NCBI RefSeq assembly: GCF_002090055.1 | Contig: NZ_BBRH01000006.1 | Span: forward strand, 248,001 to 312,000 | Reading direction: 5' to 3' | DNA length: 64,000 bases | Source: Demequina sp. NBRC 110051 | GTDB lineage: Bacteria; Actinomycetota; Actinomycetes; Actinomycetales; Demequinaceae | Part shown: positions 1 to 8,101 of the stretch, piece after piece | Numbering within the stretch: position 1 is the stretch's first letter | Layout: the number at the start of each line of letters is the position of its first letter | The notes under the pieces: model-generated | What the model was told of the DNA's origin: nothing | What the model saw: only the letters and a program-made list of their open reading frames with translations | Database searches by the model: none | Translations under genes and position numbers: made by a program

Positions 1-357
1 ATCTCCGTGGGCGGGGAACTGGTGGGACGCGTCGCCGTGGCCGGGGTGCGGTGGGGCGCGGAATGCGGGGCGTCGATCGGTTACTGGGTCGACCAGGCGC
101 ACGCCGGGCGAGGGATCGTGCCCACCGCCGTCGCGCTCGCGACCCAGCATGGCTTCGCGGCCGGCCTGCACCGCCTGGAGATCGCGGTGCGGCCGGAGAA
201 CACTGCGTCGTTGCGTGTGGCCCACAAGCTGGGGTTCGTCGAGGAGGGCCTGCGCCGCTCCTATCTGTTTATTGATGGCGACTGGCGCGACCACCAGGTC
301 TTCGTCCGCACTCAAGCCATGGCACGCATCGGCCGATATTGGGATTCAGGGCTCTGA
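1..357 (+). CDS. GNAT N-acetyltransferase, RimJ/RimL-like (C-terminal part)
   Basis: The reading frame is open from the first base, so the N-terminus lies outside the window. The visible 118 residues are the C-terminal half of a GNAT fold. They contain the acetyl-CoA pyrophosphate loop (AGRGIVP, about residues 38-44 of the visible part) and the RimJ/RimL ending (RLEIAVRPENTASLRVAHKL, then a GFVEEG turn). RimJ/RimL enzymes acetylate N-terminal amines of ribosomal or other proteins. The next gene is a GlpR/SepX-like membrane protein, which matches the actinobacterial order galU-moeA/glp-rimJ-glpR. A copy of GGCCGATGC (reverse) lies at 326-334 in the last codons. The exact substrate cannot be read from the sequence. 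Confidence 0.85.
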   Translation: MSVGGELVGRVAVAGVRWGAECGASIGYWVDQAHAGRGIVPTAVALATQHGFAAGLHRLEIAVRPENTASLRVAHKLGFVEEGLRRSYLFIDGDWRDHQVFVRTQAMARIGRYWDSGL

Positions 358-411
358 CACGCCGCGCGCCATCCCGGCTGTCGCGGGCCCGTGGCCGTAC
401 CGTTCTGAGTC

Positions 412-1395
412 ATGGTTCCGGTCGGACTTCTCGCCATCATCGCCCTCGGGCTCGTTGTGGCATACGTCCTACCCCAGCGCATCAAGGAACGCTCCGAATA
501 CGCGCTGGTGCGCACCGAGGACCGCTACTCCGCGCAGATGCGTGTGGTGCGCTCTTCTGCCGAGCGCATCCAGCGCGCCATCTCCCGGCCGTCGACCGAC
601 TCCGGTGAGGTCCCGCTGCTGACGACCGGCGTGAAGCGCGCCGAGCGTGTCGCGTCCGAGCGTGCCGAGTCCATGTCCCGTCCGTCGGGCCCGCTTGACC
701 GCGCCGCCACCTTCGCCCAGCGCGAGTCGTACCACCTGCGCCGCGACCGCAGCGAGATCCTCGCGGAGCGCGCCGCCCAGGCCAAACGCCGCGTGGCCGT
801 CGCCGGCGTCGTGCTCGTCGCCACGCTCGCTACCTGGGGCTTTGTTGCCTTCGCGGGTGCCTCCGCGATCATCGGCGCGGCCGTGACCGCGGTGCTCGTC
901 GGCGTCGTCGCCCAGGGCGCCCGCGCCGCCGCGGCCCAGCGCCGCGCCGACGAGCGCGTGCTGCTGGTCGCCCGCGAGGTCGAGGCCGCTGCCACTGCCA
1001 CCCAGGCGCTGCGCGTGGTCAGCCGCGAGCGCGCCGCCGGCCGCGCCGCCGAGCCGTCCGACGTCGCCACCCAGGCCATCCGTATCGTTACCGCCGAGGA
1101 TCTCGCCCCGCTGGCTGCACCGGCCCCGGTCATTGCCGAGGAGCCCGTGGCGGTCGCCGAGCCTGCTCCCGAAGAGTCGGCCGCATGGAGCCCGCCCGCC
1201 ATGCCGGCACCGTCCTACACGTTGAAGGCCACGGTCCGCCAGCGTGAGGCCCGCCCTGTCTCCGCTGATGACTACGACGCCGCGCGCGCCCGCGCGGCCC
1301 GCTGGGGCGAGGCGCAGGAGCCTCAGGTCACCGAGGCCGAGCCCGCCACGGGCGCGCTCGACGCGATCCTCGCGCGCCGCCGCCACTCGGCGTAG
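412..1395 (+). CDS. GlpR/SepX-like actinobacterial membrane protein
   Basis: This 327-residue protein begins with a transmembrane helix (about residues 2-20). A charged stretch follows, then a second, longer hydrophobic region (about 129-168) that could form a hairpin. The C-terminal half is Ala/Glu/Arg-rich, probably helical or disordered, and cytoplasmic. Its position directly after a RimJ-like gene matches GlpR, the membrane receptor of the gephyrin-like division factor Glp in Corynebacterium, and its Streptomyces relative SepX. Both act at the division septum and cell poles. The assignment rests on gene order and the TM-near-N-terminus layout, not on recognisable motifs. The ATG at 412 begins directly at the first TM helix. 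There is no clear ribosome-binding site, so the start is uncertain. Confidence 0.55.
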   Translation: MVPVGLLAIIALGLVVAYVLPQRIKERSEYALVRTEDRYSAQMRVVRSSAERIQRAISRPSTDSGEVPLLTTGVKRAERVASERAESMSRPSGPLDRAATFAQRESYHLRRDRSEILAERAAQAKRRVAVAGVVLVATLATWGFVAFAGASAIIGAAVTAVLVGVVAQGARAAAAQRRADERVLLVAREVEAAATATQALRVVSRERAAGRAAEPSDVATQAIRIVTAEDLAPLAAPAPVIAEEPVAVAEPAPEESAAWSPPAMPAPSYTLKATVRQREARPVSADDYDAARARAARWGEAQEPQVTEAEPATGALDAILARRRHSA

Positions 1396-1550
1396 TTCTC
1401 CCCCGCCACTTCCCGGTCCTTGCGCTGGCGGTAGCGACACGGCGACAATCTCGCTGCCCGTCAATCCTGGCGGTCGGGTTCTGGTGCGTCATGTGGCGTG
1501 AACGCCCGCGAACCGCGCGGCTCCACCGGTTGCGACGCCCTCACACCTTG

Positions 1551-1588
1551 GTTACCGTCCAGTAAGTAACGGGCAGAGTGTCCGTTAC
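1551..1588. promoter_or_regulatory. nested dyad upstream of the beta-helix gene
   Basis: GTAACGG (1566-1572) and CCGTTAC (1582-1588) are a perfect 7-bp inverted repeat with a 9-nt spacer. GTTAC at 1551-1555 also pairs with GTAAC at 1566-1570. The triple array ends 41 bases before the start of the secreted beta-helix gene and looks like an operator for a dimeric regulator. No cognate regulator is encoded nearby. Confidence 0.4.
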
Positions 1589-1629
1589 GTCACCAAGGTC
1601 CTCAGCGTCGAGGGCCGGAAGGAGTGTCG

Positions 1630-3534
1630 ATGACGACACGCATGACATCGACCGCGCGCGGGCGCACCGCGACGCTGGTCACCGCCGTCGGCGTCGCGGC
1701 CGCGGCCGCGCTGGCCTCGCCCGCCGCGGCGCAGGGCAACCCCCACGACGACGGCCCCGCATCCTTGGGCCCGAACGTCACCCTCATCGATCCGTCGATG
1801 ACGACGGCCCAGATCGAGCAGATCATGGGCGATCTCGCCGACCAGCAGCGCGACGCGGAGATGACGGAGGCCAGGCACGCCGTGCTGTTCATGCCGGGCG
1901 AGTACGGCGCGGAGGACCCGCTACACGTCGAGGTGGGCTACTACACGGAGGTCGCGGGACTGGGCGAACAACCCGGCGACGTCGACATCACGGGCACCAT
2001 CGAGGTGTACAACCGCTGCCTCGCCGACGGCGGCACCGGCAACTGCATCGCGCTAGTGAACTTCTGGCGCACCCTCGCCAACCTGCACCTCACCGTCGAC
2101 ACCGGCGATCGTGGCTGCCGCACCGGCTCCAACTTCTGGGCGGTCTCGCAGGCCGTGTCGATGCGCCGCCTGGACGTGACCGGCCAGGTCAGCCTCATGG
2201 ACTACTGCACCGCAGGGCCGCAGTATGCGAGCGGCGGCTACATCGCCGATTCGCGCTTCTCCGGCACCGTCATCAACGGGTCCCAGCAGCAGTGGCTCAC
2301 CCGCAACTCCGAGGTCGGCAACTGGTCCAACGCCGTGTGGAACCAGGTGTTCTCCGGCGTCGAGTTCGGCGGCCTGGGCCCGGACCCCGTGCCCACCGAC
2401 GCGGCGTTCCCCGCCACGCCGTACACCGTGCTCGACGAGACCCCGGTGAGCCGCGAGAAGCCCTTCCTCTACGTGGACGACGACGGCGACTACCTGGTGC
2501 GCGTGCCCGCCGCCGACACGGACACGAGCGGAGTGAGCTGGGACGAGGGTGCCGTCGCGGGCCGCTCGATCCCGCTCGAGGACTTCTTCGTGGCCTCGCC
2601 CGACGACTCCGTCAAGGACATCAACAGGGCCCTCGCCCGCGGCAAGCACCTGCTGCTCACCCCGGGCGTGTACGACGTGGACCAGACCATCTCCGTCAAG
2701 CGCGCGGACACCGTCGTCCTGGGCCTGGGTCACGCGACACTGACGGCCGTGGGCGGCGCCGTGCCCCTCGAGACGAGCGACAAGCCCGGCATCATCGTCG
2801 CGGGCGTCACCATCGATGCCGGCACGGAGCTCTCGCCTGCGCTGCTGCGCGTGGGCAAGGCGGGCGGCGAGGGGCACGGCAATCAGGCCAATGCCGCCAA
2901 CCCCATCACGCTGTCCGACGTCTACTTCCGCGTGGGTGGGCCCCACATCGGCAAGACCGAGACGGCGCTGGAGGTCAACGCAGACGACGTGCTCATCGAC
3001 CACACCTGGGTGTGGCGAGGCGACCACGGCGTAGAGGGCTTCACCGAGGGCGTCAACGGCGACACGGACAGGTGGAACACCAATACGGGCCTCAACGGCG
3101 TGATCGTCAACGGCGACGACGTGACGGCCACCGGCCTGTTCGTCGAGCACTTCCAGGAGCACAACACCATCTGGAACGGCGAGCGCGGCACCGTGGTGCT
3201 CTACCAGAACGAGCTGCCATACGACCCGCCCACCCAGGCGGACTGGACCATGCCCGACGGCACGCTCGGATGGGCGGGCTACAAGGTGGCCGATGACGTC
3301 ACCGAGCACCGCCTTTATGGCGCCGGGGTGTACGTGTTCAACCAGAACAACCCGGCGATTGTCACGGAGAACGGCTTCGACGTTCCCCAGACGCCCGGCG
3401 TCCAGCTGCACCACATCATGACGGTGAACCTGTCCGCCGGCACCATCAACCACGTCGTCAACGGCGTGGGCGACGCGGTGCCGCCGGAGACCTCCGGCAG
3501 CCCCGAATACGTGGTCGACTACCCGGCCCCGTAA
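1630..3534 (+). CDS. secreted right-handed beta-helix protein (pectate-lyase-like / GH55-like)
   Basis: A GGAAGGAG ribosome-binding site at 1617-1624 fixes the ATG at 1630, 5 nt downstream. The protein has 634 residues and a Sec signal peptide with a probable AxA cleavage site near residue 34. The mature part has two regions of short beta-strand turns. The first (about 60-265) includes LFMPGEYG and GYYTEVAGLG. The second (about 310-560) includes LLLTPGVYDVDQTI and GVTIDAG. This is the layout of tandem parallel beta-helix enzymes such as GH55 beta-1,3-glucanases and related pectate-lyase-fold proteins. No catalytic residue can be assigned with confidence, so the polysaccharide target is unknown. 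The gene stands alone, with a dyad upstream and a motif-bearing hairpin downstream. Confidence 0.75.
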   Translation: MTTRMTSTARGRTATLVTAVGVAAAAALASPAAAQGNPHDDGPASLGPNVTLIDPSMTTAQIEQIMGDLADQQRDAEMTEARHAVLFMPGEYGAEDPLHVEVGYYTEVAGLGEQPGDVDITGTIEVYNRCLADGGTGNCIALVNFWRTLANLHLTVDTGDRGCRTGSNFWAVSQAVSMRRLDVTGQVSLMDYCTAGPQYASGGYIADSRFSGTVINGSQQQWLTRNSEVGNWSNAVWNQVFSGVEFGGLGPDPVPTDAAFPATPYTVLDETPVSREKPFLYVDDDGDYLVRVPAADTDTSGVSWDEGAVAGRSIPLEDFFVASPDDSVKDINRALARGKHLLLTPGVYDVDQTISVKRADTVVLGLGHATLTAVGGAVPLETSDKPGIIVAGVTIDAGTELSPALLRVGKAGGEGHGNQANAANPITLSDVYFRVGGPHIGKTETALEVNADDVLIDHTWVWRGDHGVEGFTEGVNGDTDRWNTNTGLNGVIVNGDDVTATGLFVEHFQEHNTIWNGERGTVVLYQNELPYDPPTQADWTMPDGTLGWAGYKVADDVTEHRLYGAGVYVFNQNNPAIVTENGFDVPQTPGVQLHHIMTVNLSAGTINHVVNGVGDAVPPETSGSPEYVVDYPAP

Positions 3535-3540
3535 GACGGC

Positions 3541-3578
3541 GAGGGCCGATGCGGTGGTCGCCCACCGCATCGGCCCTC
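3541..3578. terminator. bidirectional hairpin built from paired GGCCGATGC motifs
   Basis: Arms 3541-3557 and 3562-3578 form a perfect 17-bp stem with a 4-nt loop. Each arm contains one full copy of the recurring 9-mer (3544-3552 and 3567-3575). The hairpin lies between the stop of the beta-helix gene (3534) and that of the convergent glycosyltransferase (3593), so it can end both transcripts. Confidence 0.8.
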
Positions 3579-3592
3579 CCCTCGGTCGTGGT

Positions 3593-4870
3593 TCAGACCG
3601 TGACGGAGATGCCCGCCATGAGGCGGTCGAAGACCCGCTCGCGGTCGAAGTGCAGGCCGTGCTCGCGGGCACGCTCGCGGTGGGCGGCGCGCTCGAAGTC
3701 CGTCATCCCGAGTGCCGCGCGGTCGATGGCCGCCGCGATGGCCGCGGGGTCCTCGACGGGCACCATGAGCGCGGTGTCGCCCACGGCCTCGCCGATGCCG
3801 CCGGTGTCGCACGTGATCACGGGCCCGCCGCCCGCGAGCATCTCCTCGACGAGCGCGATACCGAACGTCTCGGTGAACTCGGGGCGGGGCTTGGACGGCA
3901 GCGCATAGGCGGCGCAGCCGGCCATGAGGTGCGGCTTCTCCTCGTCGCCCACGTCATCGAGGAACACGATGCGGTCGGCGGCGGGGGAGGAGGCGGCGTA
4001 GGCGCGGAACTCCTCGGCCTCGGGTCCACGTCCCGCGATCACCAGGGTGCGGGAGTGGTTCGTCATGGAGGCGGCGAAGCCGTCGATGAGGTCGTCCACG
4101 CCCTTCGCGGCGCCTAGGCGGGACAGGAACAGGACGTAGCCGTCGCGGGTGAGGCCTCGGGCGGCGAGGTACTCGTCCGTGACTTCGGGGTCGAGCACCA
4201 GGTAGGACGACGTGTCGATCGCGGGATACGAGATCGCGATGCGCGCCGCGCACTCGGAGGCAAAGGTGGTGCCGAAGCGCTCGTCGATCTCGCTGGCGGC
4301 CTCGACGATGACCTCCTTGGTGTAGCGCGACACCGCGACGCAGTGGTCTTGCGACAGGTAGCTCGACAACACGTGGGCGGCGGCGCCGAATCGCCCCTCT
4401 TCGACGCACGCGCGGACGATGTCGGTGACGTCGGATCCCACGGCCTCCGCGACCGTGGTGACGTTCACGGGAAGCCCGGTGGCGTGGGCGGCCCTCACGG
4501 CATCGGCCACCGCAATCGTGTGAGGTGACAGATACAGCGACAGGCATACCGTCGGGACTCCGTCGGTGAACAGCTCGATGAGACGACCGGTGAGGCCCGC
4601 GAGGTAGCGGCCGTCGGGGATCTTGTAGCCGCCCACGGGGTCGGGGCGCTCCACGGTGATGCCGGGCGAATACGGCAGAACCGTGTCGAGGGGCTTGAGG
4701 GGCAGCCCCGTCTCCTCGAGGCGGTCCAGCGGCCAGGTGACGATCCGCACGTCGTCGAATCCGCGGGTGAGGGCGACCTCGGCGAGGTTGCGCGCCTCTC
4801 CCGAATGGCCGCAGATCACCGGATCGGCGCGCACGACGATGACGAGTCGGCGGTCGGGGATTGCGTTCAT
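3593..4870 (-). CDS. GT4-type (GT-B) glycosyltransferase
   Basis: The 425-residue protein looks like a retaining GT-B glycosyltransferase of the GT4 type. It has an N-terminal acceptor domain with a GHSGEARNLAE loop. The C-terminal nucleotide-sugar domain contains VLFLSRLGAAKGVDDLI (about 255-270), the E-x7-E-like segment ETFGIALVEEM (about 333-343) and GGIGEAVGD. The ATG follows a strong AGGAGG site inside the end of the upstream GH92 gene, only 3 nt past its stop, so the two are co-transcribed. There is no signal peptide, so the enzyme is cytoplasmic. Pairing with a cytoplasmic mannosidase-like hydrolase suggests synthesis and turnover of a small mannoside or glucoside, perhaps a compatible solute or glycolipid head group. 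Donor and acceptor are unknown. The gene has a motif copy at 4500-4508 (Ala-Asp-Ala). Confidence 0.82.
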   Translation of the reverse strand: MNAIPDRRLVIVVRADPVICGHSGEARNLAEVALTRGFDDVRIVTWPLDRLEETGLPLKPLDTVLPYSPGITVERPDPVGGYKIPDGRYLAGLTGRLIELFTDGVPTVCLSLYLSPHTIAVADAVRAAHATGLPVNVTTVAEAVGSDVTDIVRACVEEGRFGAAAHVLSSYLSQDHCVAVSRYTKEVIVEAASEIDERFGTTFASECAARIAISYPAIDTSSYLVLDPEVTDEYLAARGLTRDGYVLFLSRLGAAKGVDDLIDGFAASMTNHSRTLVIAGRGPEAEEFRAYAASSPAADRIVFLDDVGDEEKPHLMAGCAAYALPSKPRPEFTETFGIALVEEMLAGGGPVITCDTGGIGEAVGDTALMVPVEDPAAIAAAIDRAALGMTDFERAAHRERAREHGLHFDRERVFDRLMAGISVTV

Positions 4871-4873
4871 GGC

Positions 4874-7078
4874 TCACACCTCCTGTTCGGGGCCCCACGA
4901 GGGGGGACGGACGTTGCGGCCCCAGTCGCTCGGCTCGGGGCCGAGGGACAGGTGTAGGCGGCCGCCTTCATGCACCACCGAGGCGTCGATCCACGACCCC
5001 TCGATGGCCTCTCCATTGAGGCTTGCAGACTGGATGTACTGGACCGGGCCGCCGGGCGTGGGCTCGACGAAGCCGGAGGTGTCGATGGTGAGGGTGCCCC
5101 GCGCCATCGAGACGGTGGAGTAGTGGAAGGACGGCGGGTGCAGCAGGAAGATCGACTGCCCCGCGACCGGGAAGAGCCCCAACGAGGCCCACACGTACCA
5201 GCTGGACAGGCCGCCCGAGTCGTCATTGCCTGGGAGGCCACCCCTGCCGGTGCCGAACTGATGGTTGATGATCGCATGGACCACCTCGGCTGTCCTGTCG
5301 GGACGGCCCGCGTAGTGGTAGGCCCAGGGCGCCTCCATGTCCGGCTCGTTGTTGAGACCCTCGAAGCGGCCCAGCGCGTAGCCCTCTGTCATCTCCTCCA
5401 GGCCGGGCGCGACGCCCGGCTGGACCACGGCATCGGCCCCATACCCAAAGAAGCGATCGAGGAGGGCGACAAAGGCGTCGTCGCCGCCGGCGACCGCGAT
5501 CCTCGTAGTCATGTCGTGCACCAGGCGGAACGAGTAGTTGTACTTGGTGCCCTCGTAGAACGTGGAGTCCTTGAGCAGGCCGGTCGACTCGTCGAAGGCG
5601 TTGAGCCAGCGGCCGGCGAGACGCTCGAACTCGCTCGCGAGCGCGTCGTCGCCGATGGCACGCGCAATGTACGAGGTGCACCAGTAGCCGTGGGCGATGT
5701 CCAGGGTGTGGCTGATGGGGTGAGCCAGGCCGTGCTGGAGGAAGTCCTCGCCGTAGGTGCGGCGCAGGTCGGCCGCGAGGTGGACGAGGGCCCACTCCCA
5801 GTCGATGCCGGGCAGGCCCAGCTTCGCGAGGTCCGCCAACAGCGTGTGGGCGAGCGCGCTGCCCTGGCGGCCAAAGCGATCCGAGCCGCGCGCCATGCGG
5901 TAGCCGATGGGGAGGTTGCCCTCCTGCTCGCAGATGGTGAGCAGGGCGTTGGCGAGTTCCACGGCTTTCTCAGGCGCGAGGGCCGTCAGCAGCGGCAGCT
6001 GCGTGCGGTAGATGTCCCACATGGTCGAGATGTCGAACACCCACGGGCCCTTGGTGGGCCAAAACGGGCTCTCGTCGGCCGCGAAGGATGGCTTGACGAG
6101 CGAGTGGTACAGCGCGGTCGCGAACACCTCGCGGCGCTGGTGGTTGTCGGTCTCGACGTGGATCTGGCTGAGCGACTCGTCCCATGCGGCGCGGGTGGCC
6201 TGCGCACGGCGACTAAACGACGGGCCGCCCGAGGCGCCATCGCGTTCGAGGTTCTTGCGCGCCTGCTCCACGCCGCGCAGCGAGAATCCCATGCGCAGCT
6301 CGACCGTCTGGCCCTCGGTGGTGGGGCCGCCCCACATGAACCCGAAGGGGCGCAGCGTGGTGGGGCGGATGTGGTCGAACGCGAGGGTGGAGCCGCCGGG
6401 CATGAGCCTGCGGTCGTACCACAGCAGCTGGCGCCAGCCGTCGACGTCGCACTCGATGTGGACCGCGAGGGGCGCACCCTCGACGACGATCTCGCCTTGC
6501 ATGATGCCCGGCTCGACGGACTCGAGGTGGGCGCGCAGCGGCACGGTCGAGCCGTAGGGGATCGCGAGGCCGCCCATGGACATGTCGACGATCACGCGGG
6601 CGTCGGGGTGGGCGGGGAACGTGTAGCGGTGCACGGCGGACTTGGGGCCCACGGTGAGCTCCGCGGTGATGCCCGAGTCGAGCCGCGCGCGGTAGCGACC
6701 GGGCGAGGCCTGCTCGTTGGTGAGGGTCCACGTGCGGCCCAAGGCGTCGAGCGGCTCGAGCATGGGGGTGACGCGCATGTAGTTGTAGTACTTGCGGATC
6801 GCGCCCGTGCCGGACTGCTGGAAGTGGGTGAAGCCGCTCGCGACCAGCTCGTCGTGGAGGTTGGCCGGCACGCCCTCGGTCGACAGCTCGTACAGGCCGT
6901 AGCCCGTGGGGTACGCGCCGGAGTAGGCGCACGCCGAGACCATGCCGAGCGGATGCACCGCGCCCGGGTGGGTGTTGCCCACCTGTGGCTTGGGCCACCA
7001 CCAGGTAGCCGCGAGCCCCTGAGGCTCGGGCAGGTCGGTGGCGTCGACCCCGATGAAGGGATCCACGTGCTCCAGCAT
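4874..7078 (-). CDS. GH92-family alpha-mannosidase-like glycoside hydrolase
   Basis: This 734-residue protein has the GH92 hallmarks. DPFIG is at residues 6-10, followed by GNTHPGA and a PLGMVS segment, which together form the N-terminal sugar-binding domain. Near residues 615-635 is GNDDSGGLSSWYVWASLGLF, which holds the catalytic acid/base acidic residues and the Ca-binding region of the (alpha/alpha)6 barrel. Known GH92 enzymes are Ca-dependent exo-alpha-mannosidases that invert configuration. Most are secreted, but this one has no signal peptide. It is the first gene of a two-gene operon with the GT4 gene. Its upstream region (7079-7300) holds a perfect GGCGCAAATG hairpin and a dispersed repeat. 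A motif copy at 5430-5438 encodes Ala-Asp-Ala-Val-Val. The linkage acted on is not known. Confidence 0.85.
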   Translation of the reverse strand: MLEHVDPFIGVDATDLPEPQGLAATWWWPKPQVGNTHPGAVHPLGMVSACAYSGAYPTGYGLYELSTEGVPANLHDELVASGFTHFQQSGTGAIRKYYNYMRVTPMLEPLDALGRTWTLTNEQASPGRYRARLDSGITAELTVGPKSAVHRYTFPAHPDARVIVDMSMGGLAIPYGSTVPLRAHLESVEPGIMQGEIVVEGAPLAVHIECDVDGWRQLLWYDRRLMPGGSTLAFDHIRPTTLRPFGFMWGGPTTEGQTVELRMGFSLRGVEQARKNLERDGASGGPSFSRRAQATRAAWDESLSQIHVETDNHQRREVFATALYHSLVKPSFAADESPFWPTKGPWVFDISTMWDIYRTQLPLLTALAPEKAVELANALLTICEQEGNLPIGYRMARGSDRFGRQGSALAHTLLADLAKLGLPGIDWEWALVHLAADLRRTYGEDFLQHGLAHPISHTLDIAHGYWCTSYIARAIGDDALASEFERLAGRWLNAFDESTGLLKDSTFYEGTKYNYSFRLVHDMTTRIAVAGGDDAFVALLDRFFGYGADAVVQPGVAPGLEEMTEGYALGRFEGLNNEPDMEAPWAYHYAGRPDRTAEVVHAIINHQFGTGRGGLPGNDDSGGLSSWYVWASLGLFPVAGQSIFLLHPPSFHYSTVSMARGTLTIDTSGFVEPTPGGPVQYIQSASLNGEAIEGSWIDASVVHEGGRLHLSLGPEPSDWGRNVRPPSWGPEQEV

Positions 7079-7214
7079 GGGCGTCCGCCTCTCTCCCGTG
7101 GCCTACAGCATGGCGCGACCCGCCGGTGGGTCGCTACCGGTGACGGTAAAGGGACCGGATTCCGGCGTCATTGCCGAAATGTGACGAACACTTTAACTTT
7201 CCGGGTGTCGCACC

Positions 7215-7291
7215 CCCGCCCTCATGGCGCAAATGCGGACATTTGCGCCGCGGAGCGCGGTTTCGTGGGGGAGATCGGGCCACCAGGTGAC
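7215..7291. repeat. intergenic repeat family A, copy 1
   Basis: Bases 7225-7287 align without gaps to 8850-8912 with 43 of 63 identities by hand count; the last 26 bases agree best. The left end is a perfect hairpin (GGCGCAAATG at 7226-7235, CATTTGCGCC at 7240-7249). In the second copy this hairpin is partly decayed, but most of the pairing is kept. The element lies upstream of the GH92 gene and next to the terminator of the DUF308 gene. Confidence 0.6.
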
Positions 7292-7300
7292 AAGAAAGGA

Positions 7301-7340
7301 AGGGCCGATGCCGTGGCTGGCCAGCCACAGCATCGGCCCT
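7301..7340 (-). terminator. hairpin of paired GGCCGATGC motifs ending the DUF308 transcript
   Basis: Arms 7301-7320 and 7321-7340 are complementary except for one mismatch, giving a 40-nt near-perfect palindrome. Motif copies are at 7303-7311 and 7330-7338. Read on the minus strand it follows the stop at 7358 and runs into a pyrimidine-rich TTCCTTTCTT tail, as expected of an intrinsic terminator. Confidence 0.78.
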
Positions 7341-7357
7341 TCACGACGCGGTGGGGC

Positions 7358-7993
7358 TTAGCCGTCGATCGTGGTGCGCTGCTCGCCCACGGGAGGCAGG
7401 TTCTTGCCCAGCGCGAAGGCCTGCATGAGGCCCACGATGCCGATGAGGATCAGCGTGACGCCCATCATGACGACCAGCGCGAGGGCCGACCACGTGGGGA
7501 CGATGATGACGACGAGGCCCGCGATGATCGAGATCGCGCCGCGCACGTAGCCCATGCCGGAGGTCTTACCGCGGCCGGCCTGCGCGAGCGTCGCGACGCC
7601 CTCGATGAGCCAGCCCATGCCGATGAGGACGACGGTGATGACGGTGAGAACCTCGGCCGCGGCGGTGAGGTTCTTGAGCGCGACGATGCCGCCCAGCAGC
7701 AGGAACAAGCCCAGGATGATGTTGAGCAGGCGGAAACCGCTCGAGACATCACGCGTGAAGATGCCGATCGACGTGCGCACCACACCTGTGATGACGAAGA
7801 AGATGCCCGCGAACGTCGCCGCGACCACGAGCGACTTGCCCGGCCACACGAGCATCGCGATACCGATGAGAACGCCGAGCGCGCCCAGCACGCCGAGCAT
7901 GGTGCGCGCCGCGTTGACGGCGGAGCGCGCCATCTTCTCGGGGTCAATCTCGAGCCCGTCGAAGGGCGAACGGGGATAGGGCTGCTGCGTCAC
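7358..7993 (-). CDS. DUF308 (HdeD-like) integral membrane protein
   Basis: This 211-residue protein has six hydrophobic helices in three pairs, the usual DUF308/HdeD layout. HdeD in E. coli is linked to acid resistance; the molecular function of the family is not settled. The GTG at 7993 is chosen because GGAGG lies just upstream on the minus strand, and it gives an N-terminus starting MTQQPYPRSP before the first TM helix. A longer open frame continues upstream but is a shadow of the divergent SDR gene. A single GGCCGATGC copy lies at 8006-8014, just upstream of the start. The C-terminus is short and hydrophilic. The gene is monocistronic with its own terminator. Confidence 0.8.
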   Translation of the reverse strand: MTQQPYPRSPFDGLEIDPEKMARSAVNAARTMLGVLGALGVLIGIAMLVWPGKSLVVAATFAGIFFVITGVVRTSIGIFTRDVSSGFRLLNIILGLFLLLGGIVALKNLTAAAEVLTVITVVLIGMGWLIEGVATLAQAGRGKTSGMGYVRGAISIIAGLVVIIVPTWSALALVVMMGVTLILIGIVGLMQAFALGKNLPPVGEQRTTIDG

Positions 7994-8005
7994 GGGATCC
8001 TCCAG

Positions 8006-8014
8006 GGCCGATGC
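8006..8014 (+). repeat. single intergenic GGCCGATGC copy
   Basis: An exact copy of the recurring 9-mer lies between the divergent DUF308 and SDR genes. Further along, the sequence GCGGCC partly mirrors it. It has no hairpin partner here. Confidence 0.7.
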
Positions 8015-8101
8015 GGTACGCGGCCATGCTAGCGGGCGGCAGTTGCGTGCCGGTGAAGGCGCGATACTGGGATGACCAGCACCTTTGAGACGGGAGTCGC
8101 C

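Noticed and set aside
4970-8032. A 1020-codon plus-strand open frame across GH92 and DUF308
   Set aside because: It spans two real minus-strand genes and the intergenic repeat between them; no motif or plausible start.
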